Notes: generated from the sequence alone by a model not told the origin. A DNA stretch of 64,000 nt from Paucimonas lemoignei (GCF_004342585.1 NZ_SLZQ01000001.1:558001-622000); one strand, 5' to 3'; shown: positions 19,764 through 30,397, counted from the stretch's first letter. Program-made: numbers and translations.

Positions 19764-19806
19764 CAAAAAAATGATGGGAAAGAAGCGGCCGACGCCGCTC
19801 TTTCCC
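19764..19806 (-). terminator. Terminator-like hairpin between skp and lpxD
   Basis: A 12-bp stem with one bulge (GGGAAAGAGCGG paired with CCGCTTCTTTCCC in minus-strand sense; 19776-19788 and 19795-19806) is followed by ATCATTTTTTTGAG. The T-run ends about 11 nt before the lpxD ATG. Confidence 0.65.
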
Positions 19807-19825
19807 GGTATGGAAAAATCGAAGC

Positions 19826-20341
19826 TTACTTGTTCAGCGCTTTTAGCACCTTGTCCGTGATATCGATGCGCGGGCTGGCATAAACTGCCTCCTGGAAAAC
19901 GATATCGTAGCGTTCGGCATCGGCGATCTGCTTGATGACCTTGTTGGTACGCTCAAGCACAATCGCCAGCTCTTCGTTGCGACGCTGGTTCAAATCTTCG
20001 CGGAATTCACGCTGCTTGCGCTGGAATTCTTTATCCAGATCGGTCAGCTCGCGCTGACGGCGAATACGATCCGAGTCGGAAAGAACGCTGGCATCCTTGT
20101 CCAGGCGTTCAGACAAGGCCTTCAAGCGCGCCGCCATATCCTGCAATTCCCGGTCTCGCTTGGAAAACTCTTGCTCGATCTTCGCTTGAGCCGTTTTAGC
20201 CGGCACTGCTTCGCGGAAAATCCGCTCGGTGCTAACAAATCCAATTTTCGAATCCTGTGCCTGCACGCCAGTCAGCGGCAACATGCATACAGCCGCAATG
20301 GCTGCGCATTTGATCCAGGTGGTTGATTTGGCAATCGACAT
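19826..20341 (-). CDS. skp: Periplasmic chaperone Skp/OmpH
   Basis: Holds unfolded outer-membrane proteins in the periplasm on their way to the Bam complex. 171 aa: a signal peptide ending GVQA|QD (about residue 29), then the two-helix tentacle region rich in Lys/Arg/Glu/Asp and the beta-rich body ending DKVLKALNK. The start at 20339-20341 is chosen because GGAGA lies about 9 nt upstream. It is 57 nt downstream of bamA. Confidence 0.94.
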   Translation of the reverse strand: MSIAKSTTWIKCAAIAAVCMLPLTGVQAQDSKIGFVSTERIFREAVPAKTAQAKIEQEFSKRDRELQDMAARLKALSERLDKDASVLSDSDRIRRQRELTDLDKEFQRKQREFREDLNQRRNEELAIVLERTNKVIKQIADAERYDIVFQEAVYASPRIDITDKVLKALNK

Positions 20342-20398
20342 TAAAGTGTTTCTCCGCAATACGAAATACGTCTAAACGGCTATTATGCCACCACGAAC

Positions 20399-22792
20399 TT
20401 AGAATCCGGTACCCAACTGGAATTGGAACTGCTGTTTACGGTCTTCCGGCTTCGCATTCATTGGCTTGCCATAGCTGATTTTCAGCGGTCCGATCGGGGA
20501 AATCCAGCTGATGCCAAGACCTACTGAGTAGCGCAATTCACCCAGCTTGATTTTTTCATTTTCCGCGAAAACGTTACCGGCGTCGGCAAAAGTAAACCAT
20601 CTCAGGCTTCGATCTTTGCCGGATCCCGGGAATGGCAGTTGCAATTCCAGGTTAGCAATGATGCGTTTCGGGCCACCGATGAAATCAACCCCATTCGTGC
20701 TGGAAGAGGTCGGCCCCAGCGATGAGCCTTCAAATCCGCGCACTGAACCGATGCCACCGGCGTAAAAATTCTTAAACACGGGGTAAGGCTTATTTCCCAA
20801 GCCGGCACCATAATCGAGCTCGCCATTGAATGCCAGCGTCAAATCACGAAACACCGGTCGGAAATGCTGGTACTGATATACGGCGCGATAGTAACGCTGG
20901 TCGCCAAAAGCACCAAGTTCAAGGTTGGCACGTTGATATTGGCCTGTGCTCGGCGTAAGCACGCTGTCTCGGCTATCCCGCTGCCAAGCCACTGTCAATG
21001 GAAAACCAGTGGTGCTTGCCGTATCAATACAATTTACGGCACAAGTAGCAAGACCACCGAAATCGCGTACGTAGTCCAGATAGACTTGCGGACTATCGGA
21101 ATATGCTCCGTTACCACCGACAGCAGTGCCGAAGTTGCGGTAGACTTCCACTTTGGTTTTCTCGATACCGACACCGAAAAACACAGTATCCAGATCCGTA
21201 AACGGAATACCGTGGGTAATGCTACCGCCCGCTGTAACAATCTTGTATTCACCGGTATTCACCAATGGTGGCCGGCTGGTACGGTAGTACAAGCTCAGAC
21301 TACGGCTAATGCCATCGTCGGTCACATATGGATCTGTATGTGAAAAGGCGATGGTACGGTTATATTTGCTGGTATTGACATCTACTCCTATGTCCTTACC
21401 ACTTCCGAAGGCATTGGCTTGGTGAATCGAGCCCGAAAGTGACACTTTTTCGCTGCTTGAAAAGCCCGCACCCAGCGACAGCGTGCCGGTCGGCTTTTCC
21501 ACCACCGCCACATTCACATCCACCTGATCCGTCGTTCCTGGCACTTCCGGGGTATCGATATTCACCTCGTTGAAGTAACCTAGGCGATCCACGCGGTTAC
21601 GGGAATTCTTGATCTTGTCGCCGTCATACCAGGAACTCTCAAATTGGCGGAATTCCCGGCGCACCACTTCATCACGCGTGACCGTATTACCGCTTACGTT
21701 CACACGGCGCACGTAAACGCGCTTGCCCGGATCGATAAACACGGTAAAGGTGACTTCGCGCTTCTCGCGGTTGATATCCGGATTGGCGTTGACGTTCGCA
21801 AAAGCATATCCAAAGGTGCCCATGCGCTCGGAGATCTTCTTCACGCTTTCCGCCAGTTTTTCGCCGGAATAGATATCGCCCTTCTTCAAATCCACCAGCG
21901 ATTTCAATTCCTGCTCGCGTCCTAGCAGCTCACCCTCGAGCTTGACATCGGCAACTCTGTATTTTTCACCTTCATTGATGTTGATGGTGATATAGATGTT
22001 TTTCTTATCCGGGGAAATCGACACTTGGGTCGACTCCACCTGAGCCTCCAGATAACCGCTATTCAGGTAATGCGACTTGATGGTCTCAATGTCGCCAGCA
22101 AGCTTTTGCTTGGTGTACTGGTCGGCCTTGGTGTACCAGGTGAACCAGCCAGGCGTGGTCAGGCTAAGAAGATTACGCAGCTGCTTGTCGCTGTAGACCT
22201 TGTTGCCGACGAAGGTAATTTGCTTGATGCGAGCCGCATCGCCTTCGTCGACCGAAAAGTTGATATTGACCCGGTTGCGCTCGATCGGCGTAACAGTGGT
22301 GGTCACCTTCGCGCCATAGAGACCGCGCGACAGATATTGACGCTTCAGTTCCTGTTCAGCGCGATCAACCAACGAACGGTCGAAGATGCGCGATTCTGCC
22401 AGGCCGATTTCTTTCAACGCTTTCGTCAGCTGGTCCTTGTCGAATTCCTTGATGCCGGAAAAATCGACGCTGGCAATCGCGGGGCGCTCTTCGACCATGA
22501 CGACGAGGACATCGCCCTCGGCCTCGATACGCACATCCTTGAAAAAACCGGTGGCATACAACGCCTTGATCGCCGAAGCCCCTTTGTCATCGGTGAAGGT
22601 TTCGCCGACCCGCACAGGCAGATAGCTGAATACGGTGCCAGCCTCGGTGCGCTGAATACCTTCGACACGGATATCCTTGACGACAAACGGCTCAACAGCC
22701 GATGCCTGCCCGGTACAGAGGGCAAAGGCTGCGGCGGCGATCACATGACGGGAAAAAGACGGCAGGGTAATACGCGCAGAATGTAATTTCAT
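20399..22792 (-). CDS. bamA: Outer-membrane protein assembly factor BamA
   Basis: Core of the machinery that folds beta-barrels into the outer membrane. 797 aa: a signal peptide cut after GQASA (about residue 32), five POTRA domains (about 35-430), and a 16-strand barrel. The L6 loop VRGF motif is visible in GGIGSVRGFEGSSLGP, and the protein ends in Phe (QFQLGTGF), the signature of a barrel C-terminus. It lies between rseP and skp in the usual order. Confidence 0.97.
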   Translation of the reverse strand: MKLHSARITLPSFSRHVIAAAAFALCTGQASAVEPFVVKDIRVEGIQRTEAGTVFSYLPVRVGETFTDDKGASAIKALYATGFFKDVRIEAEGDVLVVMVEERPAIASVDFSGIKEFDKDQLTKALKEIGLAESRIFDRSLVDRAEQELKRQYLSRGLYGAKVTTTVTPIERNRVNINFSVDEGDAARIKQITFVGNKVYSDKQLRNLLSLTTPGWFTWYTKADQYTKQKLAGDIETIKSHYLNSGYLEAQVESTQVSISPDKKNIYITININEGEKYRVADVKLEGELLGREQELKSLVDLKKGDIYSGEKLAESVKKISERMGTFGYAFANVNANPDINREKREVTFTVFIDPGKRVYVRRVNVSGNTVTRDEVVRREFRQFESSWYDGDKIKNSRNRVDRLGYFNEVNIDTPEVPGTTDQVDVNVAVVEKPTGTLSLGAGFSSSEKVSLSGSIHQANAFGSGKDIGVDVNTSKYNRTIAFSHTDPYVTDDGISRSLSLYYRTSRPPLVNTGEYKIVTAGGSITHGIPFTDLDTVFFGVGIEKTKVEVYRNFGTAVGGNGAYSDSPQVYLDYVRDFGGLATCAVNCIDTASTTGFPLTVAWQRDSRDSVLTPSTGQYQRANLELGAFGDQRYYRAVYQYQHFRPVFRDLTLAFNGELDYGAGLGNKPYPVFKNFYAGGIGSVRGFEGSSLGPTSSSTNGVDFIGGPKRIIANLELQLPFPGSGKDRSLRWFTFADAGNVFAENEKIKLGELRYSVGLGISWISPIGPLKISYGKPMNAKPEDRKQQFQFQLGTGF

Positions 22793-22851
22793 TAGCTATC
22801 GTTCGTTTTCAATATTCTTTTGACGCCACGCGCAGTCCCCCTGGAGCTGGC

Positions 22852-24204
22852 TCAGGACATAAGGCGCACGAGGTCGTTGAACACAGCAACCACCATCAAG
22901 GCCATCAGTATCCCCATGCCCGCGCGCTGAGCGATCTCTCCCGCTCGCTCGGACAATGGACGTCCGGTCAAAACTTCCAGCGAATAATACAGTAAATGCC
23001 CCCCATCCAGCACCGGAATCGGCAGCAAATTCATGACACCCAGGCTAATACTGATAAGGGCGATGAAGCTGAGATAGCTGATGAGACCGATGCGAGCAGT
23101 CTGGCCTGCATAATCCGCGATGGTGATCGGGCCCGAAATGTTTTTCCAGGACAGTTCACCGACCAGCATTTTACCAAGCATTTTCAGCGTTAACACACTG
23201 GAATCCCACGTGCGCCGCACTGCCTTGCCGAATGCATCGATAGGTGAAGAACTGGCTATGACCATTTCCGGCGCCACCGGCACCTCCACCATGATCTGGC
23301 CGATGGTTTTGCCGTTTTGTTTTTTCGCTTCAGGCTTCACTGACAGTTCAAGCTGCTGCCCTCCCCGCTGCACGCTCATTCGCAAAACCTGGCCGGGTGA
23401 AGAGCGCACCAGCTCGATCAGCGCCACGCCATCGACAATCGGCTTGCCGTCGATGGCGACGATCACATCTCCTTCGCGCAGGCCGGCTTGCATTGCAGGA
23501 CCGCCGTCCGCAATCTTGCCGAGCTTGGCCATTGGCCTAGCCAGATCCAGCCCGAGCTTACCCAGGAAATCGCCTTCCAGGTCCTGGGGGGAAATACTGG
23601 CGAGCGGCAAACGCACCGTACGGGAAGCGCTTTCGTCGCGCGGCTTTACCTGCAATTCAGCCGATTGACGCTCGACCGCCAGCTGAATCAGCTGCCAGCG
23701 CAGGTCCGACCAGATCTGTACTGGCTCGCCATTGACGGCCGTAACACGCTCACCTCCGCGCAGGCCTGCCTCGTAAGCGGCAGTATTAACCGGCACGGCA
23801 CGAAGTAAGGGAGCGGGTTCTGGAATGCCGTGAGCGTAGAGCCCGGCGAAAATCGTAATCGCCAGCAGAAAATTGGCCAACGGGCCTGCCGCCACGATGA
23901 CGATGCGGTTCCACACGCTCTGACGGGTAAATTCACGCGCCAGATCTTCTGGTGGCAAGCCGGACAAGTCCCCTTCGCGCGCATCAAGCATCTTGACGTA
24001 GCCGCCGAACGGCAGCGCCGACAGCGCCCATTCGGTTCGATCCGGGCCGATGCGACGCGACCAGACCACTTTGCCCATGCCGACCGAGAAGCGCAGCACC
24101 TTCACGCCGCACCAGCGCGCCGCCCAGTAATGTCCCAGTTCATGCACCACGATCAGGGTGCCCAGCACGACAATAAAAGCGAGAAGGGTATGCAGCAGCG
24201 TCAT
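22852..24204 (-). CDS. rseP: Site-2 protease RseP
   Basis: Inner-membrane zinc protease that cleaves the anti-sigma factor in the sigma-E envelope stress response. 450 aa: HELGH zinc motif at residues 21-25 in the first membrane helix, two tandem periplasmic PDZ domains (about 115-300), and a C-terminal membrane part with NLLPIPVLDGGHL supplying the third ligand. The ATG at 24202-24204 lies one base after the dxr stop. Confidence 0.96.
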   Translation of the reverse strand: MTLLHTLLAFIVVLGTLIVVHELGHYWAARWCGVKVLRFSVGMGKVVWSRRIGPDRTEWALSALPFGGYVKMLDAREGDLSGLPPEDLAREFTRQSVWNRIVIVAAGPLANFLLAITIFAGLYAHGIPEPAPLLRAVPVNTAAYEAGLRGGERVTAVNGEPVQIWSDLRWQLIQLAVERQSAELQVKPRDESASRTVRLPLASISPQDLEGDFLGKLGLDLARPMAKLGKIADGGPAMQAGLREGDVIVAIDGKPIVDGVALIELVRSSPGQVLRMSVQRGGQQLELSVKPEAKKQNGKTIGQIMVEVPVAPEMVIASSSPIDAFGKAVRRTWDSSVLTLKMLGKMLVGELSWKNISGPITIADYAGQTARIGLISYLSFIALISISLGVMNLLPIPVLDGGHLLYYSLEVLTGRPLSERAGEIAQRAGMGILMALMVVAVFNDLVRLMS

Positions 24205-24205
24205 G

Positions 24206-25378
24206 TCACGTCGTGATGCAGGCGTGCGCCAATCTGCGCGCGTCCCGGTCTTGGTCCAGCAAATCCTCAAGATCGGTTACTGTGCGTCCTGGCAGCCTGT
24301 CCATCACCCTATGTATGAGTTGATCGATCATCCGGAAACCGATTTCACGGTCCAGAAATGCTTGGACTGCAACTTCATTGGCGGCGTTCAATATGGCTGC
24401 GGCCGATCCACCTGCCTCCAGCGCTTCATACGCCAGTTTCAAACAGGGAAAGCGCTCGAAGTCCGGCGCCAGAAATTGCAGCTGACCTATTTTAGCCAGA
24501 TCTACCGGACCGACGCCTGACACGATCCGTTCGGGATAAGCCAAGGCGTGGGCGATCGGCGTGCGCATGTCGGGATTGCCCAACTGCGCCAGCAGCGAGC
24601 CGTCAACATACGACACCATCGAATGAATGACGCTCTGGGGATGGATCAGCACCTCGATGCGATCGGCAGATGCGCCGAACAGCCAGTGCGCCTCGATTAC
24701 TTCCAGGCCCTTGTTCATCATGGTGGCGGAATCCACCGAGATCTTGCGTCCCATAACCCAATTTGGGTGCGCCACCGCCTCTTCCGGCGTGACAGCTTCG
24801 AGCGTGGCGACATCGCGCCGCAGGAATGGGCCGCCGGACGCGGTCAGGACGATCTTGGCCACGCCATGGGCATCCGGTTCACGTCCGTAAGCTCGCGGCA
24901 GGCACTGGAAAATCGCATTATGCTCGCTATCGATTGGCAGCAGGGTCGCGCCATTTTCCTTCACCGCATCCATGAACAGCTGGCCGGACATCACCAGCGC
25001 CTCCTTGTTCGCCAGCAGGAGCTTCTTGCCGGCACGCGCAGCGGCCAGGCTGGGCTCAAGACCCGCAGCACCGACGATCGCCGCCATGACGGTATCGCAC
25101 CCGGCGGCGCCAGCTACTGCGCAGAGCGCTTGCGGCCCATACTCCACCTGAGTAGCCGAATCCTGCGCACGCAACAACTGCGTCAGCTCTTGCGCCGCTT
25201 CGGCCGTGCCGACAACCGCAACTTCGGGCTTGAATTGAGAGCATTGCTGAGCCAGTTCCTTCACTCTCGAATGCGCGGTCAGGGCAAAAACGCGATAGCG
25301 ATCCGGATGGCGCGCGATGACATCCAGGGTTGAGACACCAATGGAGCCGGTCGATCCGAGTATTGTAATGGCTTGCAT
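24206..25378 (-). CDS. dxr: 1-deoxy-D-xylulose 5-phosphate reductoisomerase
   Basis: Second step of the MEP isoprenoid pathway: DXP to MEP with NADPH. 390 aa. The N-terminal NADPH site reads [11 protein letters not shown]; the metal-binding region has [28 protein letters not shown] is also typical. Its product feeds undecaprenyl diphosphate made by UppS two genes upstream. It starts 12 nt after cdsA. Confidence 0.96.
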   Translation of the reverse strand: MQAITILGSTGSIGVSTLDVIARHPDRYRVFALTAHSRVKELAQQCSQFKPEVAVVGTAEAAQELTQLLRAQDSATQVEYGPQALCAVAGAAGCDTVMAAIVGAAGLEPSLAAARAGKKLLLANKEALVMSGQLFMDAVKENGATLLPIDSEHNAIFQCLPRAYGREPDAHGVAKIVLTASGGPFLRRDVATLEAVTPEEAVAHPNWVMGRKISVDSATMMNKGLEVIEAHWLFGASADRIEVLIHPQSVIHSMVSYVDGSLLAQLGNPDMRTPIAHALAYPERIVSGVGPVDLAKIGQLQFLAPDFERFPCLKLAYEALEAGGSAAAILNAANEVAVQAFLDREIGFRMIDQLIHRVMDRLPGRTVTDLEDLLDQDRDARRLAHACITT

Positions 25379-25390
25379 GCTGAATGAAAC

Positions 25391-26209
25391 TTAAAACCGG
25401 GAATGGACGAGCAACGCGAGTGGCAGCACGGGGATCAGGGCATCGATGCGGTCCAACACGCCGCCGTGGCCGGGCAACAGCCGGCTGCTATCTTTCATAT
25501 CGACGCGGCGCTTCAACTGGGATTCGACCAGGTCGCCAACCACGCTTGCCGCCGCCAGCACGCTCAACACCAGTAGCCACGCGCCCCATCCCCAGGCGGC
25601 CTGTAGCTGCGTTGCAAACGTTCCTTTCAGAGCCGGAATGAAAACGCAAATCGCGCTAATTGCCAGCACGGCGAGCCAGCCGCCAATGGCGCCTTCCCAG
25701 GATTTGCCGGGCGAGATGCTGGGCGCCAGTTTTCGCCTGCCAAATGCACGTCCGGCGAAATAGGCGCCGATGTCCGCCACCCAGACGATCGCCATCACGG
25801 AAACCAGGTAAAGCGGCGAATATTGATAAAACAGGATAATGGCCACGAAGCATCCCAGGATCGTCACGCCATACACGACCCCCAGCATGCGGTTCCGCAC
25901 ACTATCCACTGGCGGCAATCCGAGTGCCAGGGACGGCGTCAGGCGCAATGCCCAAATCAGGGTGCAGATGGCAAACAGCGCCGGCGCAGGAAAATCACCC
26001 CGGTAACGAAGGATCAGAGCATACGCCAGGGTGCCAATGACTGCGCCGATCAGCGGCTGCCGGCTGCCGAACAGGCGCAGGGCTTCCCACATCGCAGCGC
26101 CGAGAAACATGCCGCCGACAATGGCTGCAGCCAGGAAGGAGCCGGAATAAACGACCAGAAAAATCAGCGCGAGCAGCACCAGTGCCGTGATGACGCGAGT
26201 CTTCAGCAT
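25391..26209 (-). CDS. cdsA: Phosphatidate cytidylyltransferase
   Basis: Makes CDP-diacylglycerol, the precursor of all phospholipids. 272 aa, an integral membrane protein with about eight hydrophobic segments. The CDP-alcohol signature lies in SVVGDLVESQLKRRVDMKDS, followed by LLPGHGGVLDRIDAL. Its ATG overlaps the uppS stop by one base. Confidence 0.95.
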   Translation of the reverse strand: MLKTRVITALVLLALIFLVVYSGSFLAAAIVGGMFLGAAMWEALRLFGSRQPLIGAVIGTLAYALILRYRGDFPAPALFAICTLIWALRLTPSLALGLPPVDSVRNRMLGVVYGVTILGCFVAIILFYQYSPLYLVSVMAIVWVADIGAYFAGRAFGRRKLAPSISPGKSWEGAIGGWLAVLAISAICVFIPALKGTFATQLQAAWGWGAWLLVLSVLAAASVVGDLVESQLKRRVDMKDSSRLLPGHGGVLDRIDALIPVLPLALLVHSRF

Positions 26210-26976
26210 CAGGACGCTTTCTTGTGCGCGACCACCTGGGCACTGGTGCGGCCGAAGCGGCGCTCGCGCTGCTGATAAGATTCGATGGCCTGATCAAGCG
26301 CGGCAGCATCGAATTCAGGCCAGAAGGTGTCGGTGAAATACAGCTCCGAGTACGCCATTTGCCACAGGAGGAAGTTCGAGGCACGCTGTTCACCGCCGGT
26401 ACGGATGAACAGATCAGGTTCCGGCGCGTACGCCATCGAGAGATATGGTGCCAGCATTTCTTCACTAAATTCCGTCACACCGGGATTGGCAGCAACCATT
26501 TTTCCCGTAGCTTGCAGAATATCCCAGCGACCGCCATAGTTGGCGCAGATGGTGAGGGTCAGGCGCGTGTTGTCAGCCGTCTTGCGCTCGGCAGCAGCTA
26601 TCATTTTCTGGAGTTTCTCGTCGAATCGCGAGAGGTCGCCGACCACGCGCAGACGAATGCCGTTGACATGCATCTTCGCCACCTCGCGCTCCAGCGCGCT
26701 GATGAAGAGCTTCATCAGGAAGGAAACTTCATCGGCCGGCCGCCGCCAGTTTTCGGAACTGAAGGCAAATAACGTCAGGTATTCGACGCCGCGCGCAACA
26801 CAAGCCTCGACCACATTGCGCACCGCCTCGACACCCTTGACGTGGCCGGCGACGCGCGGCAGGAAGCGCTTGGTCGCCCAGCGCCCATTGCCATCCATAA
26901 TCATGGCAATATGGCGCGGAACCGCAGCTGCTTCGGGGATGCCTTGCGTGGAACTCGAATGCGACATGAATGCCAT
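26209..26976 (-). CDS. uppS: Undecaprenyl diphosphate synthase
   Basis: Extends farnesyl diphosphate to the C55 lipid carrier for peptidoglycan and O-antigen. 255 aa with [10 protein letters not shown] (catalytic Asp about residue 28) and the C-terminal [19 protein letters not shown]. Neither Met1 nor Met4 (26967) has a clear ribosome binding site, so the start may be nine bases downstream. Confidence 0.95.
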   Translation of the reverse strand: MAFMSHSSSTQGIPEAAAVPRHIAMIMDGNGRWATKRFLPRVAGHVKGVEAVRNVVEACVARGVEYLTLFAFSSENWRRPADEVSFLMKLFISALEREVAKMHVNGIRLRVVGDLSRFDEKLQKMIAAAERKTADNTRLTLTICANYGGRWDILQATGKMVAANPGVTEFSEEMLAPYLSMAYAPEPDLFIRTGGEQRASNFLLWQMAYSELYFTDTFWPEFDAAALDQAIESYQQRERRFGRTSAQVVAHKKAS

Positions 26977-27014
26977 GCTAAAAATGTTTTAGAAGAAAGA
27001 ACTATAACCGCAAA

Positions 27015-27575
27015 TCAAACGGTCATGATCTCTTTTTCTTTTTCGCTTATCAATTTATCAATTTCAGCAACAAACTTGTCGGTCAGCTTTTGCACGTCAT
27101 CCTGAGCGCGGCGCTCATCATCTTCCGAGCAAGCCTTGTCCTTGACGAGCTTTTTCAGCGCTTCATTGGCATCGCGGCGGATATTGCGCACAGCCACCTT
27201 GGCATCCTCCGCCTCGCCCTTGACCAGCTTGACGATCTCCTTGCGACGTTCTTCGGTCAGCGGCGGGGTCGGTACACGGATCAGGTCGCCCTGCGTAGAA
27301 GGATTGAATCCCAGGTCGGATTCACGGATAGCCTTTTCGACTACGGCCACCATCTTTTTTTCCCATGGTTGCACTCCGATCGTGCGCGCATCGATCAGGG
27401 TAACGTTCGCGACCTGGTTGATTGCCGTCGGGCTGCCATAGTAATCCACCATGACGTGGTCGAGAATGCCTACATGGGCACGGCCGGTGCGGACCTTGGA
27501 CAGGTTCGCCTTCAGCGTCTCGATGGACTTGTTCATTTTTTGTTCGGCGTTTTTCTTGACATCGGCAGTACTCAT
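27015..27575 (-). CDS. frr: Ribosome recycling factor
   Basis: Splits post-termination ribosomes together with EF-G. 186 aa, the standard length. [19 protein letters not shown] and the three-helix bundle region with [24 protein letters not shown] (broken here by no gap) are typical. It is 28 nt after pyrH in the rpsB-tsf-pyrH-frr order found in most bacteria. Confidence 0.97.
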   Translation of the reverse strand: MSTADVKKNAEQKMNKSIETLKANLSKVRTGRAHVGILDHVMVDYYGSPTAINQVANVTLIDARTIGVQPWEKKMVAVVEKAIRESDLGFNPSTQGDLIRVPTPPLTEERRKEIVKLVKGEAEDAKVAVRNIRRDANEALKKLVKDKACSEDDERRAQDDVQKLTDKFVAEIDKLISEKEKEIMTV

Positions 27576-27603
27576 GCTGCTCTCCTTGCTTACAACAAAT
27601 TAA

Positions 27604-28320
27604 TTACAAATGAACCAGCGTCCCCTCGTCGTCACCCAGCACGACACGCTTTAATGCGCCTGGCTTGACGATAGAGAATACCTTGATCGGCAGTTTCTGG
27701 TCGCGGCACAACGCAAATGCGGTGGCGTCCATGACTTGCAAGTGCTTGGAAATCGCTTCGTCGAAGGTGATCGTGCTGTAACGGGTCGCGCCTGGATCCT
27801 TTTTCGGGTCGGCGCTATAGACGCCATCGACCTTGGTCGCCTTCAGCACGATTTCCGCACCGATTTCCGAACCGCGCAGCGCTGCGGCAGTATCGGTAGT
27901 GAAGAACGGGTTGCCGGTGCCGGCGGCAAACACGACAATCTTGCCCTCTTCCAGGTATTGCAAGGCCTTCGGCCGGACGTAAGGCTCGACCACTTGCTCG
28001 ATACCGATGGCCGACATGACACGGGCGGTCAGGCCAACCTGGCGCATGGCATCGGCCAGCGCCAGTGAATTCATTACGGTGGCCAGCATGCCCATGTAAT
28101 CCGCGGTCGCGCGGTCCATGCCCTGGGCGCCGGGTGCCACGCCGCGGAAGATATTGCCGCCGCCGATGACGATCGCCAGTTCTACGCCAAGCTTGGCCAC
28201 TTCCGCCACGTCCGCGACCATGCTCTCGATGGTGGCGCGATTGATGCCGTAGGCATCATCACCCATGAGTGCTTCACCGGAAAGCTTGAGGAGGACACGC
28301 TTGTAGGCTGGTTGGGTCAT
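27604..28320 (-). CDS. pyrH: Uridylate kinase
   Basis: Phosphorylates UMP to UDP; hexameric and regulated by GTP and UTP in the family. 238 aa amino-acid-kinase fold: [15 protein letters not shown] at the N-terminus, [11 protein letters not shown], and the DKVDGVY-like segment [21 protein letters not shown] lies before the ATG. Because tsf ends in a strong terminator, pyrH should have its own promoter in the 162-bp gap, though I could not identify a convincing one. Confidence 0.96.
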   Translation of the reverse strand: MTQPAYKRVLLKLSGEALMGDDAYGINRATIESMVADVAEVAKLGVELAIVIGGGNIFRGVAPGAQGMDRATADYMGMLATVMNSLALADAMRQVGLTARVMSAIGIEQVVEPYVRPKALQYLEEGKIVVFAAGTGNPFFTTDTAAALRGSEIGAEIVLKATKVDGVYSADPKKDPGATRYSTITFDEAISKHLQVMDATAFALCRDQKLPIKVFSIVKPGALKRVVLGDDEGTLVHL

Positions 28321-28407
28321 GAACTGGGCTCCTTGGTAATTCCGGATTAATTGATGCTGATTTGATGCTTTAGGGTGCTAAAAGGTGTGCGTTACTCTAT
28401 CGCATTC

Positions 28408-28441
28408 GCGGCATGACTGCATTGTCATCCAGGCATGCCGC
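28408..28441 (-). other. Stem-loop beside the tsf terminator
   Basis: An 8-bp perfect stem GCGGCATG/CATGCCGC (28408-28415 and 28434-28441) with an 18-nt loop sits immediately after the tsf terminator on the minus strand, in the pyrH upstream region. It has no U-tract. Confidence 0.3.
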
Positions 28442-28447
28442 AGGCTT

Positions 28448-28470
28448 AAAAAAACGGGCCTTTCGGCCCG
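28448..28470 (-). terminator. Intrinsic terminator of tsf
   Basis: CGGGCC/GGCCCG stem with a GAAA tetraloop followed by T7 on the minus strand, 12 nt after the tsf stop. A textbook terminator. Confidence 0.85.
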
Positions 28471-28482
28471 CTTTGTTTGCGA

Positions 28483-29364
28483 TTAAGCCTGTTTGGCAGC
28501 AGCAACCTGCGCCGCCACTTCGGCAGCGAAGTCGTCCACCTTCTTCTCGATGCCTTCACCGACCACGAACAAGGCAAAGGATTTCACGCTGCTGTTGGCA
28601 GCCTTGAGCATTTGTTCAACGGTCTGCTTGTCGTTCTTGACGAACGGTTGATTCAGCAAGGAGACTTCCTTCAGGAATTTCTGCACCGAACCTTCCACCA
28701 TCTTGGCGACGATGTCTGCCGGCTTGCCGGATTCAGCTGCTTTCAGGCTGGCGACATTGCGCTCTTTTTCGATCAGCTCGGCCGGCACTTGCTCGGACGA
28801 CAGAGCAACCGGCTTCATGGCGGCGATATGCATTGCCACATCCTTGCCAACCTGCTCGTCGGCGCCGTCGTATTCGACGACCACGCCAATACGGCTGCCG
28901 TGCAGATAGGAAGTCAGCTTGGCATTGGTTTCAAAACGCTTGAAGCGACGGATCGACATGTTTTCACCGATCTTGCCGACCAGCGCAGCGCGGATTTCCT
29001 CGACGGTTTTGCCATCCAGCGGCAGCGCCGACAGGGCCGCCACATCGGCCGGATTATTTTCTGCAACCAGCTTGGCCACATTGTTAGCCAGAGCGACGAA
29101 GTCATCGTTCTTGGTGACGAAGTCGGTTTCGCAGTTGACTTCAACAAGAGCACCCACGTTGCCGCTGACATATGCCACGACGACGCCTTCAGCAGTGACA
29201 CGCGAGGCAGCCTTGGAAGCCTTGCTGCCCAGTTTAACGCGCAGAATCTCTTCAGCCTTGGCCATGTCGCCATCGGCTTCGGTCAAGGCTTTCTTGCATT
29301 CCATCATCGGCGCGTCGGTCTTCGCGCGCAGTTCACCTACCATCGCTGCGGTAATTGCCGCCAT
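28483..29364 (-). CDS. tsf: Elongation factor Ts
   Basis: Guanine-nucleotide exchange factor for EF-Tu. 293 aa: N-terminal UBA-like helix set ([19 protein letters not shown]), the TDFV motif in [11 protein letters not shown] (about residues 77-87), and the coiled-coil and dimerisation subdomains behind. Downstream of rpsB with a weak terminator between, ending at a strong one. Confidence 0.97.
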   Translation of the reverse strand: MAAITAAMVGELRAKTDAPMMECKKALTEADGDMAKAEEILRVKLGSKASKAASRVTAEGVVVAYVSGNVGALVEVNCETDFVTKNDDFVALANNVAKLVAENNPADVAALSALPLDGKTVEEIRAALVGKIGENMSIRRFKRFETNAKLTSYLHGSRIGVVVEYDGADEQVGKDVAMHIAAMKPVALSSEQVPAELIEKERNVASLKAAESGKPADIVAKMVEGSVQKFLKEVSLLNQPFVKNDKQTVEQMLKAANSSVKSFALFVVGEGIEKKVDDFAAEVAAQVAAAKQA

Positions 29365-29424
29365 TTCATTCTCCTTCAGATCGTTCAGAACAGCGTGCCG
29401 CTAAGCATCGCTATCCCGCAATTC

Positions 29425-29457
29425 ATAAAATAAAGGGGCGAACCGCGGTTGCCCCTT
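29425..29457 (-). terminator. Terminator/attenuator between rpsB and tsf
   Basis: Stem AAGGGGC/GCCCCTT (29433-29439, 29451-29457) around a self-complementary AACCGCGGTT-like core, followed by TTTATTTTATG on the minus strand. A partial terminator in this position would explain more S2 than EF-Ts mRNA. Confidence 0.6.
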
Positions 29458-29485
29458 GGACAAAGCCTATCGGCCTCTATGAAGC

Positions 29486-30235
29486 TTAAGCCTGCTCGTT
29501 AACTTCTACGAATTCGTCAGCGCCGCCCTTGATTGCCTCAACGACTTCGTTGACGGCATTGGCACGGCCTTCCAGGATGGCATCGGCCACGCCGCGCGCA
29601 TACAACTGGATCGCCTTGGAGGAGTCGTCATTGCCCGGGATGACGTAAGCCACGCCGTCCGGGGAGTGGTTGGTATCGACCACGCCGATAACCGGGATAC
29701 CCAGCTTGGCGGCTTCGGTGATAGCGCCTTTGTGGAAACCGACGTCGATCACAAAGATCGCGTCAGGAATGCCACCCATATCCTTGATGCCGCCAATCGA
29801 TTTTTCCAGCTTTTCCATTTCACGCTGGAACATCAGCGCTTCCTTCTTGCTCATTTTTTCGACGGAACCGTCAGCGATAGCCGCTTCCATGTCTTTCAGA
29901 CGCTTGATCGAGGTCTTGATGGTCTTGAAGTTGGTCAGCATGCCGCCCAGCCAACGCTGATCAACATAAGGCACGCCGGCGCGTTGCGCTTCAGCGGCGA
30001 TGATGTCGCGAGCCTGACGCTTGGTGCCGACCATCAGGATGGTGCCGCGATTGGCAGCCAGCTGGCGGATGTACTTCATCGCTTCCTGGTATTTAGCCAG
30101 GGTTTTTTCCAGGTTGACGATATGAATCTTGTTACGCTGACCGAAGATGTACTGAGCCATCTTGGGGTTCCAGAAGCGGGTTTGATGGCCGAAATGAATA
30201 CCGGCTTCCAGCATTTCACGCATGGTGACTGACAT
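29486..30235 (-). CDS. rpsB: 30S ribosomal protein S2
   Basis: 249 aa, full length. N-terminal [19 protein letters not shown], the central [14 protein letters not shown] and the [19 protein letters not shown] segment are diagnostic. GGAGAAT precedes the ATG. The 5' leader holds a small hairpin (30255-30273) close to the ribosome binding site that could mediate S2 autoregulation, as is known for this gene in other proteobacteria. Confidence 0.97.
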   Translation of the reverse strand: MSVTMREMLEAGIHFGHQTRFWNPKMAQYIFGQRNKIHIVNLEKTLAKYQEAMKYIRQLAANRGTILMVGTKRQARDIIAAEAQRAGVPYVDQRWLGGMLTNFKTIKTSIKRLKDMEAAIADGSVEKMSKKEALMFQREMEKLEKSIGGIKDMGGIPDAIFVIDVGFHKGAITEAAKLGIPVIGVVDTNHSPDGVAYVIPGNDDSSKAIQLYARGVADAILEGRANAVNEVVEAIKGGADEFVEVNEQA

Positions 30236-30254
30236 GTTTATTCTCCAGGGTTAG

Positions 30255-30273
30255 GACTGGAATCCACCCAGTC
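30255..30273 (-). promoter_or_regulatory. Hairpin in rpsB leader
   Basis: A 6-bp stem GACTGG/CCAGTC with a 7-nt loop lies 19 nt upstream of the rpsB ATG, just before the GGAG site. Candidate S2 autoregulatory element; the position is suggestive, the match to a known motif was not tested. Confidence 0.35.
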
Positions 30274-30367
30274 ACCCGCACAAACTGTCAGCAGAGCGGG
30301 CACCCTTTGGCGGGCGGATTCGCGATTTACAAAAATTAACTTGGACTCGCTTCCAAGCTAACCCGAG

Positions 30368-30397
30368 ATTCTACCTTAAATCCCCCTCGCGCTTCAA
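30368..30397 (-). promoter_or_regulatory. Candidate rpsB promoter
   Basis: TTGAAG (30392-30397) and TAGAAT (30368-30373) on the minus strand, 18 bp apart, giving a leader of about 125 nt. Confidence 0.5.
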
